From a bacterium (GTDB taxonomy: Bacteria; Margulisbacteria; Marinamargulisbacteria; JAAEMD01), in NCBI GenBank assembly GCA_024225875.1, contig JAAEMD010000264.1:1-17850 (forward strand): a stretch of DNA of 17,850 bases. The letters are read 5' to 3'. The notes under the pieces were generated by a model. That model searched no databases and was not told the origin of the DNA. It saw nothing but the letters and a program-made list of their open reading frames with translations. The translations under genes were made by a program, and so were the position numbers. Positions 8,073-15,746 of the stretch are shown here, one piece after another; position 1 is the first letter of the stretch, and each line of letters begins with the position of its first letter.

Positions 8073-8366
8073 ATGTTTAAAAATATAAAGTGGATTAATA
8101 TTAATATACTGCTGTTATTGCTCTTAAACTCCTTTGTTTTTGCAGATGGAGATATTAAGCTCGATGGAGCCCCTTTAACAGAAGATGTTTTTTCTGCGCC
8201 AGGGAAAGTTGAAAGTACTGAAAAATCATATAGTTCAGGCTATAAAGATTCTGTTAACTACTACGTTATAAAACGCAAAAAGAAGAAAAAAACAAAAAAG
8301 CCTAAGAAAAAGATTGTTTCTTTTCAACAGATGAGTACTAAATATAATAAGTATAAAAAATACTAA
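8073..8366 (+). CDS. Small Lys-rich secreted protein, unknown
   Basis: I do not recognise this 97-residue protein. It has a clear signal peptide (MFKNIKWININ followed by ILLLLLLNSFVFA, cleavage likely after residue 24). The mature part is acidic and polar up to about residue 65, then turns strongly basic: KRKKKKKTKKPKKK (67-80). It ends in a Tyr/Lys tail, KYNKYKKY. The export signal and the basic stretch suggest a periplasmic or surface protein that binds something anionic; that is inference. AGAAGTG at 8062-8068 is a weak ribosome site. It converges on the DUF4404-like gene with only 6 bp between the stops. Confidence 0.75.
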   Translation: MFKNIKWININILLLLLLNSFVFADGDIKLDGAPLTEDVFSAPGKVESTEKSYSSGYKDSVNYYVIKRKKKKKTKKPKKKIVSFQQMSTKYNKYKKY

Positions 8367-8372
8367 CCTGAA

Positions 8373-8705
8373 CTACAGACCTATATCTGATAATATAAGG
8401 CATATATTATCTATTAACTTAGTCATATCAGGGTGTGATATTTCAAAATCTCTGATAGATTCTTTAAGGCCGCTGTTTGATAGCTTCAGAAGCTTTTTAT
8501 TGTTTTTATCCCGTAAATGCTCATGGGTAGTGATTTTTGTAAAATGAGCGACGCTTTTTGCCTGGTCTATATCTGTTTTTGCCAGCTCACCTAACTCACC
8601 TTTCAGCTTTTTTGAAAGACTTAGCAGTACAGCCTTTTTTTCCTGGTTGATTTTTTTTGAGCTGTTAATCATATTTTCAATCTTATTAAAAGAGTCCTTA
8701 ATCAT
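8373..8705 (-). CDS. DUF4404-like protein
   Basis: A 110-residue cytoplasmic, mostly helical protein. The pattern resembles the DUF4404 family as I recall it: a helical LLSLSKKLKGELGELAKTD part, then SVAHFTKITTHEHLRDK, and the C-terminal FEISHPDMTKLIDNICLIL ending in SDIGL. The function of the family is unknown. The frame extends to an ATG at 8753, but I prefer the ATG at 8705. There AAGGAG lies six bases upstream and the protein starts MIKDSFNKIENM; the upstream extension has no such site. The gene for a LysM lipoprotein lies upstream on the same strand. Confidence 0.7.
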   Translation of the reverse strand: MIKDSFNKIENMINSSKKINQEKKAVLLSLSKKLKGELGELAKTDIDQAKSVAHFTKITTHEHLRDKNNKKLLKLSNSGLKESIRDFEISHPDMTKLIDNICLILSDIGL

Positions 8706-8776
8706 TTCATGCTCCTTGTTATAGATTATTGCGCTGGTAGTAAGGGGGCTCATTTTTTTAGCACCCCATGGATATA

Positions 8777-9421
8777 TTATTTTATTACAGGTATTCTTAT
8801 TGACTGATCAGTGAATATGAGGTCAGGGTTCTCGATCTGGGCTTTATTCGCCTGATAAATAAGCTCCCATTTGAAACCGTCATTATAATTTCTTTTTGCC
8901 AGTTCCCACAGTGTATCACCTTTAACGATCTGGTAGCCGTCATACTTTATTTGTTCTACTTTATTTGCTGGTACAGTTTTTTCGACTTTCTGGTTTACGA
9001 CTTTTTTCTGGTTTACAGCTTTTTTCTGTTTTACAGCTTTTTCCTGATTTACGGCTTTTTCTTTTTTTTCTGATTTAACTTCTTTAGTTTTCAAGGCAGG
9101 TTTTTTTGACTGACTTGTTCTCATAAGCATGGCTTTATTTTTTGCCACCTCAAGAAGCCCGTAAAACCCTTCTATTGATAACTTTGCTTGAACATAGCTG
9201 CTTTCGTCTATTAGTTTTTCACTTTCATTATACTTATTAACGGCTCTGCTGAATTCGTATGGTGCGAGTTTATGTACATTGACGCTTTTATTTTCGAGCA
9301 GTGCTTTTTCTGCTTTTATTAACTCAGTTAAGACCTCATTTTTTAATTTATCTTCATCACAGCCTGTTAGTATAAAGCTTATGAAAAAAAGCATTAGTAA
9401 AAACTTAATTGTATTTTTCAT
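8777..9421 (-). CDS. Lipoprotein with C-terminal LysM domain
   Basis: A 214-residue exported lipoprotein. The signal peptide ends in the lipobox LTGC with Cys21 as the lipidated residue. Residues 25-100 form a helical region, with APYEFSRAVNKYNESEKLI resembling the DUF4398 type. Residues about 105-157 are a Lys/Glu/Gln-rich linker with imperfect repeats of the kind KAVNQ, KAVKQ, KAVNQ, KVVNQ. Residues 162-212 are a LysM domain (YQIVKGDTLWELAKRNY and NPDLIFTDQSIRIP), which binds peptidoglycan. The likely role is to tether or organise the envelope, with the linker spanning the periplasm. AAAGGAGC at 9433-9440 precedes the ATG. The gene is followed by the DUF4404-like gene on the same strand. 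Confidence 0.9.
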   Translation of the reverse strand: MKNTIKFLLMLFFISFILTGCDEDKLKNEVLTELIKAEKALLENKSVNVHKLAPYEFSRAVNKYNESEKLIDESSYVQAKLSIEGFYGLLEVAKNKAMLMRTSQSKKPALKTKEVKSEKKEKAVNQEKAVKQKKAVNQKKVVNQKVEKTVPANKVEQIKYDGYQIVKGDTLWELAKRNYNDGFKWELIYQANKAQIENPDLIFTDQSIRIPVIK

Positions 9422-9518
9422 TCTTATATTTTGCTCCTTTCTTCCTTATAGATGTGTATATTAAATCATATTTAATATTTGTGAGGTAGTCCAGCCCTTA
9501 TTATTTATTCAGTTCGCT

Positions 9519-9528
9519 GCCTGCAGGC
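9519..9528. repeat. Perfect palindrome GCCTGCAGGC
   Basis: A 10-bp palindrome in a GC-richer patch of the 190-bp gap between mutL and the LysM gene. It is not followed by a T run and I cannot assign a function. Confidence 0.4.
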
Positions 9529-9611
9529 CAGTTAGACAGGCACAGGTTTGCCATTTGTACCTTGAACTAAATTTGCCTGGCAATGGAAGGACAAAACAGC
9601 GATCATCAGTA

Positions 9612-11378
9612 TTATCTGCGTAGAAACATTCTTTCTATTTGATCTTTTTCAAGTTTAATAAAAAGAGGTCTTCCGTGAGGACAGGTATAGTTTGAAGGAG
9701 TTGTAATAAGACTGTTTATTAGAGCTTTTGTTTCTGTAATGGTCATTTTTCTGCCTGCTTTAACAGCAGCTTTACAAGCTGCCATCTGGAGTTGATTCTT
9801 CATAGAATTTTCTAATGGAGTTGAGCTTGATTTACTGGTTTTTATATTTTCCAGGATATCAGTTACAACTAATCCTGAATTTATATTGATAAACTCTTGA
9901 GGAACACTTCTGATAACGACCTGATTATTCCCAAAGTCTTCTGTTTCAAAGCCCAGATCATCTATTTTATTTTTGTTTTCAAGGAATATAAGGTATAAAT
10001 CCGCAGTCAGGCTGATGGTTTCAGAAATCAGGAGCTGCTGTTTAATAACGTCTTTATTTTTTTCTGATATAAGTTTTTCATATAAAACTCTTTCATGTGC
10101 GGCATGCTGATCTAATATCCACAGTCCATCACAGGTTTTTATTATAAGATAAGTATCGAATAACTGAAGGAACTCAAAAGAGCTGTCTGAGATTTCTTCT
10201 TTTTTAAATAAACTTTCATAAACTTCTGGTTTGATGGAGGCTGCTTTTATCTGCTTTTGTCCTTCTATCTCCTGGGGAACAGCTTCTTTTAAAGTCAGAG
10301 GTTTTTGTTTCAGCTCTGTATTTTTTGCTGTGCTTAATAAAGGACTTTCTATTGATGGTGCTGTGCCGGGAATGGAGCTTAGCAGTATTGAGAGATCTTT
10401 TCTCAGGTTTGCTTTAATAACCCTGGGGAAAGTGTCAAATAGAAATCCCGGGTTTAAGTACTTTATATCGGTTTTTTGTGGATGGATGTTAACATCAATA
10501 AGATTTTGAGGTATTGTAAGATTTAAAAGTACTAAAGGGAATTTTTTGTCTGGAATTTGATCAAGGTAGCTCTGGGTTACAGCTTTAAGCAGTACAGCAC
10601 TTTTTACCAGGCGATTATTTACTGAAATGAACTGTTTTGATCTATTGGAAAAAGTTAGTGTTGGGTCTGATATATGTCCTTTGAATTTTATAGGATCAAT
10701 GCAAGAGTCTACTGTTATTAATTTACCATTTAATTCTTTGCCGAAAAACATTATTAACAGGTCTTTCTGGCTGGTAATGCCGGTTGTATTTATCATTTCT
10801 TTTTTATTGCTGATCAGTGTGAAGCTGACATCCGGATTTATTAGAGAAAATTGCTGAACAATATCATATATATATGATGTTTCTGTGTTGTTTGCTTTTA
10901 AGAATTTTCTTCTTACAGGTATTTCATGGAACATATCTTTTATAATTATTGTGGTTCCCTGGTTATGGCTGGTTAATTCTGGTTCACTTATTTTATCTTT
11001 ATTAGCAGTGATTTTATAAGCGTTATTGTTTTTTGTTTTAGATAATATTTCCAGCTTTGCTATATGACAGATACTTGCAAGTGCTTCACCTCGGAACCCG
11101 AAGCCGGTACTGCTGTATATATCTTCAAGTCTGTTAATTTTCGATGTAGCATATTGAACTGGAGCCAGTCTCAAGTCTTTTTTTGATATACCTGTTCCAT
11201 TATCAGATACTCTAATGAGCTGTTTTCCACCAGACTCTATTTCTATATGTATTCTTTCAGCTCCTGCATCAAGGCTGTTTTCTATTAACTCCTTCACAGC
11301 AGAAGAGGGTCTCTCAATTACTTCGCCAGCAGCTATTTTATTGATAGTTACCGGATCTAAAACTTTTATTTTTTGCAT
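9612..11378 (-). CDS. mutL: DNA mismatch repair protein MutL, endonuclease type
   Basis: The 588-residue protein couples mismatch recognition by MutS to strand removal. The N-terminal GHKL ATPase is intact: catalytic E30 in VKELIENSLDAGA, DNGTGI (59-64), ATSK (77-80) and GFRGEAL (94-100). A linker covers about 335-395. The C-terminal dimerisation domain carries the endonuclease site: DQHAAHERVLYE (423-434) fits the DQHA(x)2E(x)4E motif, with AACKAAVKAG (533-542) and CPHGRP (566-571). It should therefore nick DNA itself, as in bacteria lacking MutH. mutS is not in the window. The ATG at 11378 has no strong ribosome site. The gene is divergent from lpxB, with MITE copy 3 in the gap. Confidence 0.97.
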   Translation of the reverse strand: MQKIKVLDPVTINKIAAGEVIERPSSAVKELIENSLDAGAERIHIEIESGGKQLIRVSDNGTGISKKDLRLAPVQYATSKINRLEDIYSSTGFGFRGEALASICHIAKLEILSKTKNNNAYKITANKDKISEPELTSHNQGTTIIIKDMFHEIPVRRKFLKANNTETSYIYDIVQQFSLINPDVSFTLISNKKEMINTTGITSQKDLLIMFFGKELNGKLITVDSCIDPIKFKGHISDPTLTFSNRSKQFISVNNRLVKSAVLLKAVTQSYLDQIPDKKFPLVLLNLTIPQNLIDVNIHPQKTDIKYLNPGFLFDTFPRVIKANLRKDLSILLSSIPGTAPSIESPLLSTAKNTELKQKPLTLKEAVPQEIEGQKQIKAASIKPEVYESLFKKEEISDSSFEFLQLFDTYLIIKTCDGLWILDQHAAHERVLYEKLISEKNKDVIKQQLLISETISLTADLYLIFLENKNKIDDLGFETEDFGNNQVVIRSVPQEFININSGLVVTDILENIKTSKSSSTPLENSMKNQLQMAACKAAVKAGRKMTITETKALINSLITTPSNYTCPHGRPLFIKLEKDQIERMFLRR

Positions 11379-11472
11379 AAGTATATGATATCAGGAACCC
11401 TGGTTTCGGATAAGAGTATCTGATATACAGGTAGTACATAATAACTGTATATTACGACTGGTGTTTTCAATG

Positions 11473-11501
11473 CTTATAGCTGTTCCAAAATAAAATGTCC
11501 G
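11473..11501 (-). promoter_or_regulatory. Outward promoter-like sequence at left end of MITE copy 3
   Basis: Reading leftward, CGGACA (11501-11496), 17 bp, then TATAAG (11478-11473). These match 4 and 5 positions of the consensus boxes. It faces mutL, whose start is about 95 bp away. The role is inferred. Confidence 0.35.
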
Positions 11502-11588
11502 ACACTGACGTTTTCAAATGACTTCGTTAATGTACGCAAGTACACTGCACTCAGCCATTTAAACGGACAGTTCAATTTGCAGCAGCTA
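11477..11588 (+). mobile_element. MITE copy 3 between mutL and lpxB
   Basis: A full 112-bp copy flanked by TA at 11475-11476 and 11589-11590. Ends are TAGCTGTTCC and GCAGCAGCTA. It occupies almost half of the divergent gap between mutL and lpxB, and its right end is 31 bp from the lpxB start codon. Confidence 0.93.
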
Positions 11589-11592
11589 TAAC
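11564..11592 (+). promoter_or_regulatory. Outward promoter-like sequence at right end of MITE copy 3
   Basis: CGGACA (11564-11569), a 17-bp gap, and TATAAC (11587-11592), matching 4 and 5 of 6 consensus positions. The last two bases of the -10 box come from the target sequence. A transcript starting near 11599 would include the GGAG (11611-11614) of lpxB. The role is inferred. Confidence 0.45.
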
Positions 11593-11619
11593 TGATTTTG
11601 AGAAGAGTCTGGAGTTGGA

Positions 11620-12786
11620 ATGAATATATTAATCAGCGCAGCAGAAATTTCTGGAGATATGCATGCGGCAAAGCTGGTTGAGGAGATAAAAAAACTTGAC
11701 AGCAGGGTATGTTTTTCTGGTATTGGAGGTAATAAGCTTAAAGAACAGGGTGTAGATATAATAGATGATATTACCAGTTGCAGCACTATCGGTTTTATTG
11801 AACCTCTTTTATATATACCAAGAATACTTGCTGCATATTTCAGAATTAAGAAGCTGCTTGTAAATCAGCGACCGGATCTGTTAATAACAGTAGATGCCCA
11901 GGGCTTTAATATTCCACTGCTTGCTAAAGCAAAGGAAGCCGGTATACCTTCAATATATTATATTGCTCCTCAAGAGTGGCACTGGGGTACTGTTAAAGGG
12001 GGGAAAAAGGTAATTGCCAGGACAGATAGAATACTGTCCATTTTTAAAGAAGAAGCGGATTTTTATAATAAGTCAGGCGGCAATGCTGTTTTTGTCGGTC
12101 ATCCTGTATTAGACATAGCAAAATCAAATGTTTCAAAGGATAAGTTATGCAAAGATTTAAATATTTCAAAAGATAAGAAGATTATTTCGATTTTTCCCGG
12201 GTCCCGTTCTCAGGAAATAAAGTATGTTGCTCCTGTTTTGCTGGAATCTGCGGCAGCAATTCAAACTGAAGAAGATGTTTCCATAGTTATTTCCATTGTT
12301 TCTGCTGAATACGAAAAAGCATTGAGAAAGCTGGCTAAAGAAAAGGGGATAATCAACCCTGTATTTTATCAGGGCAACTCTTATGACTTGATAGCTAATA
12401 CATATTTATCTTTAGTAACTTCAGGAACAGTAACTTTAGAGCATGCTGTAATGGGTACCCCATGTCTGGCAGGATATCGTTTATCTGAGCTTTCATACAG
12501 GACAGGACGGTTAATTCTTGGAGAGAGGATAAAGAAAATAAAGTATATAGCACTGCCTAATATCCTGATGGATGAAATGATTCTGCCTGAATTTATACAG
12601 GATCAGTTAAGTTCAGATAAAATTGTAAGTAAAGCTTTATCTTTAATTAAAAGTAAAAGTCAATATGATAGATTCAGGGGCTCTATCAAAAAGATAAGAA
12701 GCAAAATTGGTGAGCCTGGAGTTATTAAAAGGGCTGCCCGGGAGGTTGTTTCATATATTCATAATAATAAAGGCTGTGATCAATAA
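11620..12786 (+). CDS. lpxB: Lipid-A-disaccharide synthase
   Basis: A GT-B glycosyltransferase that joins UDP-2,3-diacylglucosamine and lipid X to form the lipid A disaccharide at the inner membrane. The 388 residues are normal for the family. Motifs: ISAAEISGDMHAA (5-17), TVDAQGFN (90-97) with the aspartate matching the conserved acidic residue, YYIAPQEWHW (113-122), VGHPVLD (159-165), the nucleotide-binding PGSRSQEI (193-200) and TSGTVTLEHAVMGTP (267-281). GGAG at 11611-11614 lies five bases from the ATG. The gene shows that the cell makes lipid A and so has an LPS-type outer membrane. No other lpx gene is adjacent. pyrC starts two bases after the stop, so the two are co-transcribed. Confidence 0.96.
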   Translation: MNILISAAEISGDMHAAKLVEEIKKLDSRVCFSGIGGNKLKEQGVDIIDDITSCSTIGFIEPLLYIPRILAAYFRIKKLLVNQRPDLLITVDAQGFNIPLLAKAKEAGIPSIYYIAPQEWHWGTVKGGKKVIARTDRILSIFKEEADFYNKSGGNAVFVGHPVLDIAKSNVSKDKLCKDLNISKDKKIISIFPGSRSQEIKYVAPVLLESAAAIQTEEDVSIVISIVSAEYEKALRKLAKEKGIINPVFYQGNSYDLIANTYLSLVTSGTVTLEHAVMGTPCLAGYRLSELSYRTGRLILGERIKKIKYIALPNILMDEMILPEFIQDQLSSDKIVSKALSLIKSKSQYDRFRGSIKKIRSKIGEPGVIKRAAREVVSYIHNNKGCDQ

Positions 12787-12788
12787 TA

Positions 12789-14102
12789 ATGCTTGAAAGC
12801 ATATTGTTTAAAAAGGTAGATATCGTTTTTCCAGATGAAATAAAAAATGGAGATCTTTTAGTCAGGAATGGTAAAATAGCTGATATTAGCTGGCATATTC
12901 CTGATGGAGCAGAACTTGTTATTAAAGACAGTGGTTTAACACTGCTGCCAGGTGTTATAGATCCTCATGTTCACTTTCGTGAGCCTGGCATGGAATGGAA
13001 AGAGGATATTGAGTCAGGCAGCATGGCAGCTGCATCAGGCGGTGTTACAAGTTTTTTTGAGATGCCTAATACAAATCCGCCTGCTGCTACTGAAAAATTG
13101 ATTCTTGATAAAAAAAACACAGCTTCTGAAAAATCTATTGTTAATTATAATTTTTTTATTGGAGCAACGTCTAACAATATTGAGGAGTTAATTAGAGTAA
13201 AGAACATTCCTGGCATAAAAGTTTTTATGGGCTCTTCAACAGGTGGGCTGCTAATAGATGATTATAGAGATTTAGAAAATATCTTTCAGCGGGCAGATAA
13301 ATTAATTGCAGTTCATGCTGAAAGCGAATCTGTTATTAAAAAAAATAAAAAACATTCAGCTTGTTATTCAGACTTTACAGATCATATGCTTATACGGTCT
13401 CCGGAAGCTGCTGTGGAGGCTGTAAAGCAGGCAGTTTATCTGGCAGAAAAATATCATCAAAGGCTGCATATATGTCATATAAGCTCTAAAGATGAAGTTG
13501 AAATTTTAAAAAAAGAAACAGGGGCGGGTTTAATATCTTCAGAGGTTACTCCTCAGCACTTGATGTTTAATGCTCCTGATATTTATTATGAGTTCAAAGG
13601 TTTTGCTCAGGTTAACCCGCCTGTCAGGTCACGTTATCATCAGGAATCATTATGGGAGGGTCTAAAATCTGGCATTATTGACTGTATAGCTACAGATCAT
13701 GCTCCTCATACAATTAAAGAGAAACAGCAGCCTTTTGGTAAAGCTCCTTCCGGAATGCCTGGTATAGAGACAGCGTTGCCTGTAATGTTAAATAATGTAA
13801 ATAGAGGATATTGCAGTTTAAATCAGGTTGTTAAATGGATGTCAATGGGGCCGGCTGAGATTTTTAGAGTTTATAATAAAGGCTTTATAAAGTCTGGTTA
13901 TGATGCCGATCTTGTGCTGGTTGATTTAAAAGCAAGGAAGAAAATTATAAATGATAAGCTTTATACGAAATCAAAATGGAGCCTGTTTAACAATATGGAT
14001 ATACAGGGCTGGCCTGTAGCTACATTTGTAAATGGTACCCTGGTATATAGAGAGGGTGATTTTTTTACTGACCTGAAAGGGCAGGAGATAATTTTTTATT
14101 AG
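12789..14102 (+). CDS. pyrC: Dihydroorotase
   Basis: Closes N-carbamoyl-aspartate to dihydroorotate in pyrimidine synthesis. It is a 437-residue amidohydrolase with the full metal site: H60-V-H62-F-R64-EPG, the lysine K144 in IKVFMGSSTGG that is carboxylated in this family, H176 in AVHAES, H230 in HICHISS and D303 in CIATDHAPHT. The FEMPNTNPP segment (90-98) is typical. Allantoinase and hydantoinase relatives share this fold, but the motifs fit dihydroorotase best. The start codon is two bases after the lpxB stop, without a good ribosome site of its own, which suggests translational coupling. A GC-rich inverted repeat lies 38 bp after the stop. Confidence 0.92.
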   Translation: MLESILFKKVDIVFPDEIKNGDLLVRNGKIADISWHIPDGAELVIKDSGLTLLPGVIDPHVHFREPGMEWKEDIESGSMAAASGGVTSFFEMPNTNPPAATEKLILDKKNTASEKSIVNYNFFIGATSNNIEELIRVKNIPGIKVFMGSSTGGLLIDDYRDLENIFQRADKLIAVHAESESVIKKNKKHSACYSDFTDHMLIRSPEAAVEAVKQAVYLAEKYHQRLHICHISSKDEVEILKKETGAGLISSEVTPQHLMFNAPDIYYEFKGFAQVNPPVRSRYHQESLWEGLKSGIIDCIATDHAPHTIKEKQQPFGKAPSGMPGIETALPVMLNNVNRGYCSLNQVVKWMSMGPAEIFRVYNKGFIKSGYDADLVLVDLKARKKIINDKLYTKSKWSLFNNMDIQGWPVATFVNGTLVYREGDFFTDLKGQEIIFY

Positions 14103-14139
14103 AAAAGTCGAACAGTACGTAAAGGCTCACCGTATTTGT

Positions 14140-14197
14140 CAGCGCGCCCTGAATGTTGTTTTTTCTACTAATATTTTGCCTGAGGCGCGCTGGTTTT
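14140..14197. terminator. GC-rich inverted repeat with T run (possible terminator)
   Basis: CAGCGCGCC (14140-14148) and GGCGCGCTG (14184-14192) are perfect 9-bp arms around a 35-base loop, with TTTTTCT after the second arm. It sits where a terminator for lpxB-pyrC is expected. The long loop makes this weaker than usual. Compared with the matching site near 15975, the right arm looks like an 11-base insertion (AGGCGCGCTGG). Confidence 0.4.
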
Positions 14198-14243
14198 TCT
14201 CAGTATCTATAATTTATTGGACAGCATCAATTTTCAGTATTAA
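14194..14243 (+). pseudogene. Relic of the 3' end of the gene at 15745
   Basis: The plus strand reads IYNLLDSINFQY and a stop (TAA at 14241-14243). The same tail closes the broken gene at 15745-16142 once its MITE is removed. The nucleotides 14209-14245 are identical to 16108-16144. To the left, TTTTTCTCA also matches, then the similarity ends at the GC-rich repeat. It lies just past the stop of the first Asn-rich gene, convergent with it, as in the second locus. Confidence 0.65.
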
Positions 14244-14253
14244 AAACAGTGTC

Positions 14254-15678
14254 TCAAAGTACATTATAAACGGTGCTGTTATTTTTCAATAAATCATCGT
14301 CACTATCAAACAAGCCGAAGCTGTTTGAGTTGTTATTGTCATTAAATTTATTGTATGTGTCTGGGATGTTATTGATGCTGGGGTTTTCGTCTAACTCAAT
14401 GTTTGCATGTCTGGTATTGCTGCTGGCTGATGTGCGAAGCAGTCGTTGCTTTTCTTCTTCTTTACTCATTTGAATTAGTGCATGCATTTGTTGTATTTTT
14501 TGGGGATTACTGTTGTTGTTGCTGTTGTTTTTGTTCAGGTTGATTTCTTGATCCTGGGAATAGCTCAATTTTCTTTTCTTTGTTTGAATATCTGAATTTT
14601 GATTGTCAGGTAGTGTGCGCTTATTGTTGTAGTTTTTGATGTTGAGGATGGGAAGGCTTGAGACGAAGGTTTTGCTGTCAGTGTCAGTGTTAGTGTTGTA
14701 GTTCTGCAGGAATGATGTTGCTGTCAAATTTTCCGTCTTCTTTATATTTTGTGGCTGTTTAGATTGTTGTGTCTGGGCGGTGGCATTATTATTTATTAAG
14801 TTTTGTATAATACAATCTAAATTTGTTGGTTTTTTTGTATTATTTATATCTTTTAACAGTTGTGTTTTCAGGTTTTTATCATTTTTTAGTTTTTCTGTTA
14901 TTTCATTTAGTTCTTTTTGTTTTTTTTCTTGTAGTTGTTTTAATTGTAGCTGCCGGTTAATTTTTTGTTGCAGCATGGGATTGTTTTTCGGTTTTTTATC
15001 TAACAGGGCTATTTCTTTTTTTATTTTTGTCGTCTGCTCATTATAGTTATTGTTGATGATGGGGTAGAATTCTACTTTATCTCCACTATTTGAACTGGTG
15101 TTGTTGAATATTTTCCAGGATTCGTTATATTCTTCGCTACTCTTATTATACCGGTCATAATTTTTTACAGTATGTAGTATATCGTTATATTCTTTTTTTA
15201 AATTATCATCAGTTAAATTATTAATGAAAGTTTTTAGTCCAGTATACACGTTATTTAGATTTGTGAGAGACTGGCCGCTGAAAATCTTTTTAGAATGATT
15301 AATATAAACAAAGCCTTGATATTTAGCTGTTGCCAGTCTAGTTATCAGAATCTGGAATGCAGAGTTTTTGTTGATTGTTTTTAATGTAAAACTAGTTGAG
15401 ATCCTGTTCAAGACCCTGATTGTAAATGTAGTATCAAGAATCGAGTTGCCAAGCACAAAATTTAGATTTTTCAGTGTTTGAGTTTTATTTTTGTTGATTA
15501 AGTTGTTTTTGGGCCATTTATCATACAAGGCGCTTACATCAGCTGCACTATTAAATAAATTAACTAAGGTGTTTACTAATATATTTTCTGTACTAACATT
15601 ACTATTATTATTTTGTACATTATTATTATTATGTTGTTTTACTATATTGATTTTTCTGGGGCTTTGGATATTATACAT
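14254..15678 (-). CDS. Asn-rich low-complexity protein A, unknown
   Basis: I do not recognise this protein (474 residues from the preferred start). Numbering from the upstream ATG at 15690, it has an Asn-rich leader (20-33), a mixed helical segment (about 35-195), a Lys/Gln/Glu coiled-coil-like stretch (about 221-280), a Gln/Asn/Thr-rich region, a basic cluster TKKRKLS (370-376), a charged helix ALIQMSKEEEKQRLLR (404-419) and an acidic C-terminus FGLFDSDDDLL...TVYNVL. There is no signal peptide or membrane segment. AGGAG abuts the ATG at 15690, which is too close; the in-frame ATG at 15678 lies 12 bases from it and is preferred. The layout, the final residues and the 3' flank match protein B, so they are probably paralogs. 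It is divergent from the broken gene at 15745. Confidence 0.8.
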   Translation of the reverse strand: MYNIQSPRKINIVKQHNNNNVQNNNSNVSTENILVNTLVNLFNSAADVSALYDKWPKNNLINKNKTQTLKNLNFVLGNSILDTTFTIRVLNRISTSFTLKTINKNSAFQILITRLATAKYQGFVYINHSKKIFSGQSLTNLNNVYTGLKTFINNLTDDNLKKEYNDILHTVKNYDRYNKSSEEYNESWKIFNNTSSNSGDKVEFYPIINNNYNEQTTKIKKEIALLDKKPKNNPMLQQKINRQLQLKQLQEKKQKELNEITEKLKNDKNLKTQLLKDINNTKKPTNLDCIIQNLINNNATAQTQQSKQPQNIKKTENLTATSFLQNYNTNTDTDSKTFVSSLPILNIKNYNNKRTLPDNQNSDIQTKKRKLSYSQDQEINLNKNNSNNNSNPQKIQQMHALIQMSKEEEKQRLLRTSASSNTRHANIELDENPSINNIPDTYNKFNDNNNSNSFGLFDSDDDLLKNNSTVYNVL

Positions 15679-15720
15679 TGGCAGTCTCATCTCCTCTAAC
15701 AGATATAGTGCTAATATAAC

Positions 15721-15746
15721 AAGGTATAGATAAATAAGGTATAGAT
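15721..15746 (+). repeat. Tandem AAGGTATAGAT repeat in a divergent promoter region
   Basis: AAGGTATAGAT occurs at 15721 and again at 15736, a 15-bp period. The second copy provides the ribosome site (AAGG at 15736-15739) for the broken gene starting at 15745. The segment lies between that gene and Asn-rich gene A. Confidence 0.6.

Noticed and set aside
14092..14280. A plus-strand open stretch after pyrC, including HRICQRALNVVFSTNILPEA
   Set aside because: It has no start codon, overlaps the end of gene A and the GC-rich hairpin, and the relic tail of the broken small gene lies in another frame.
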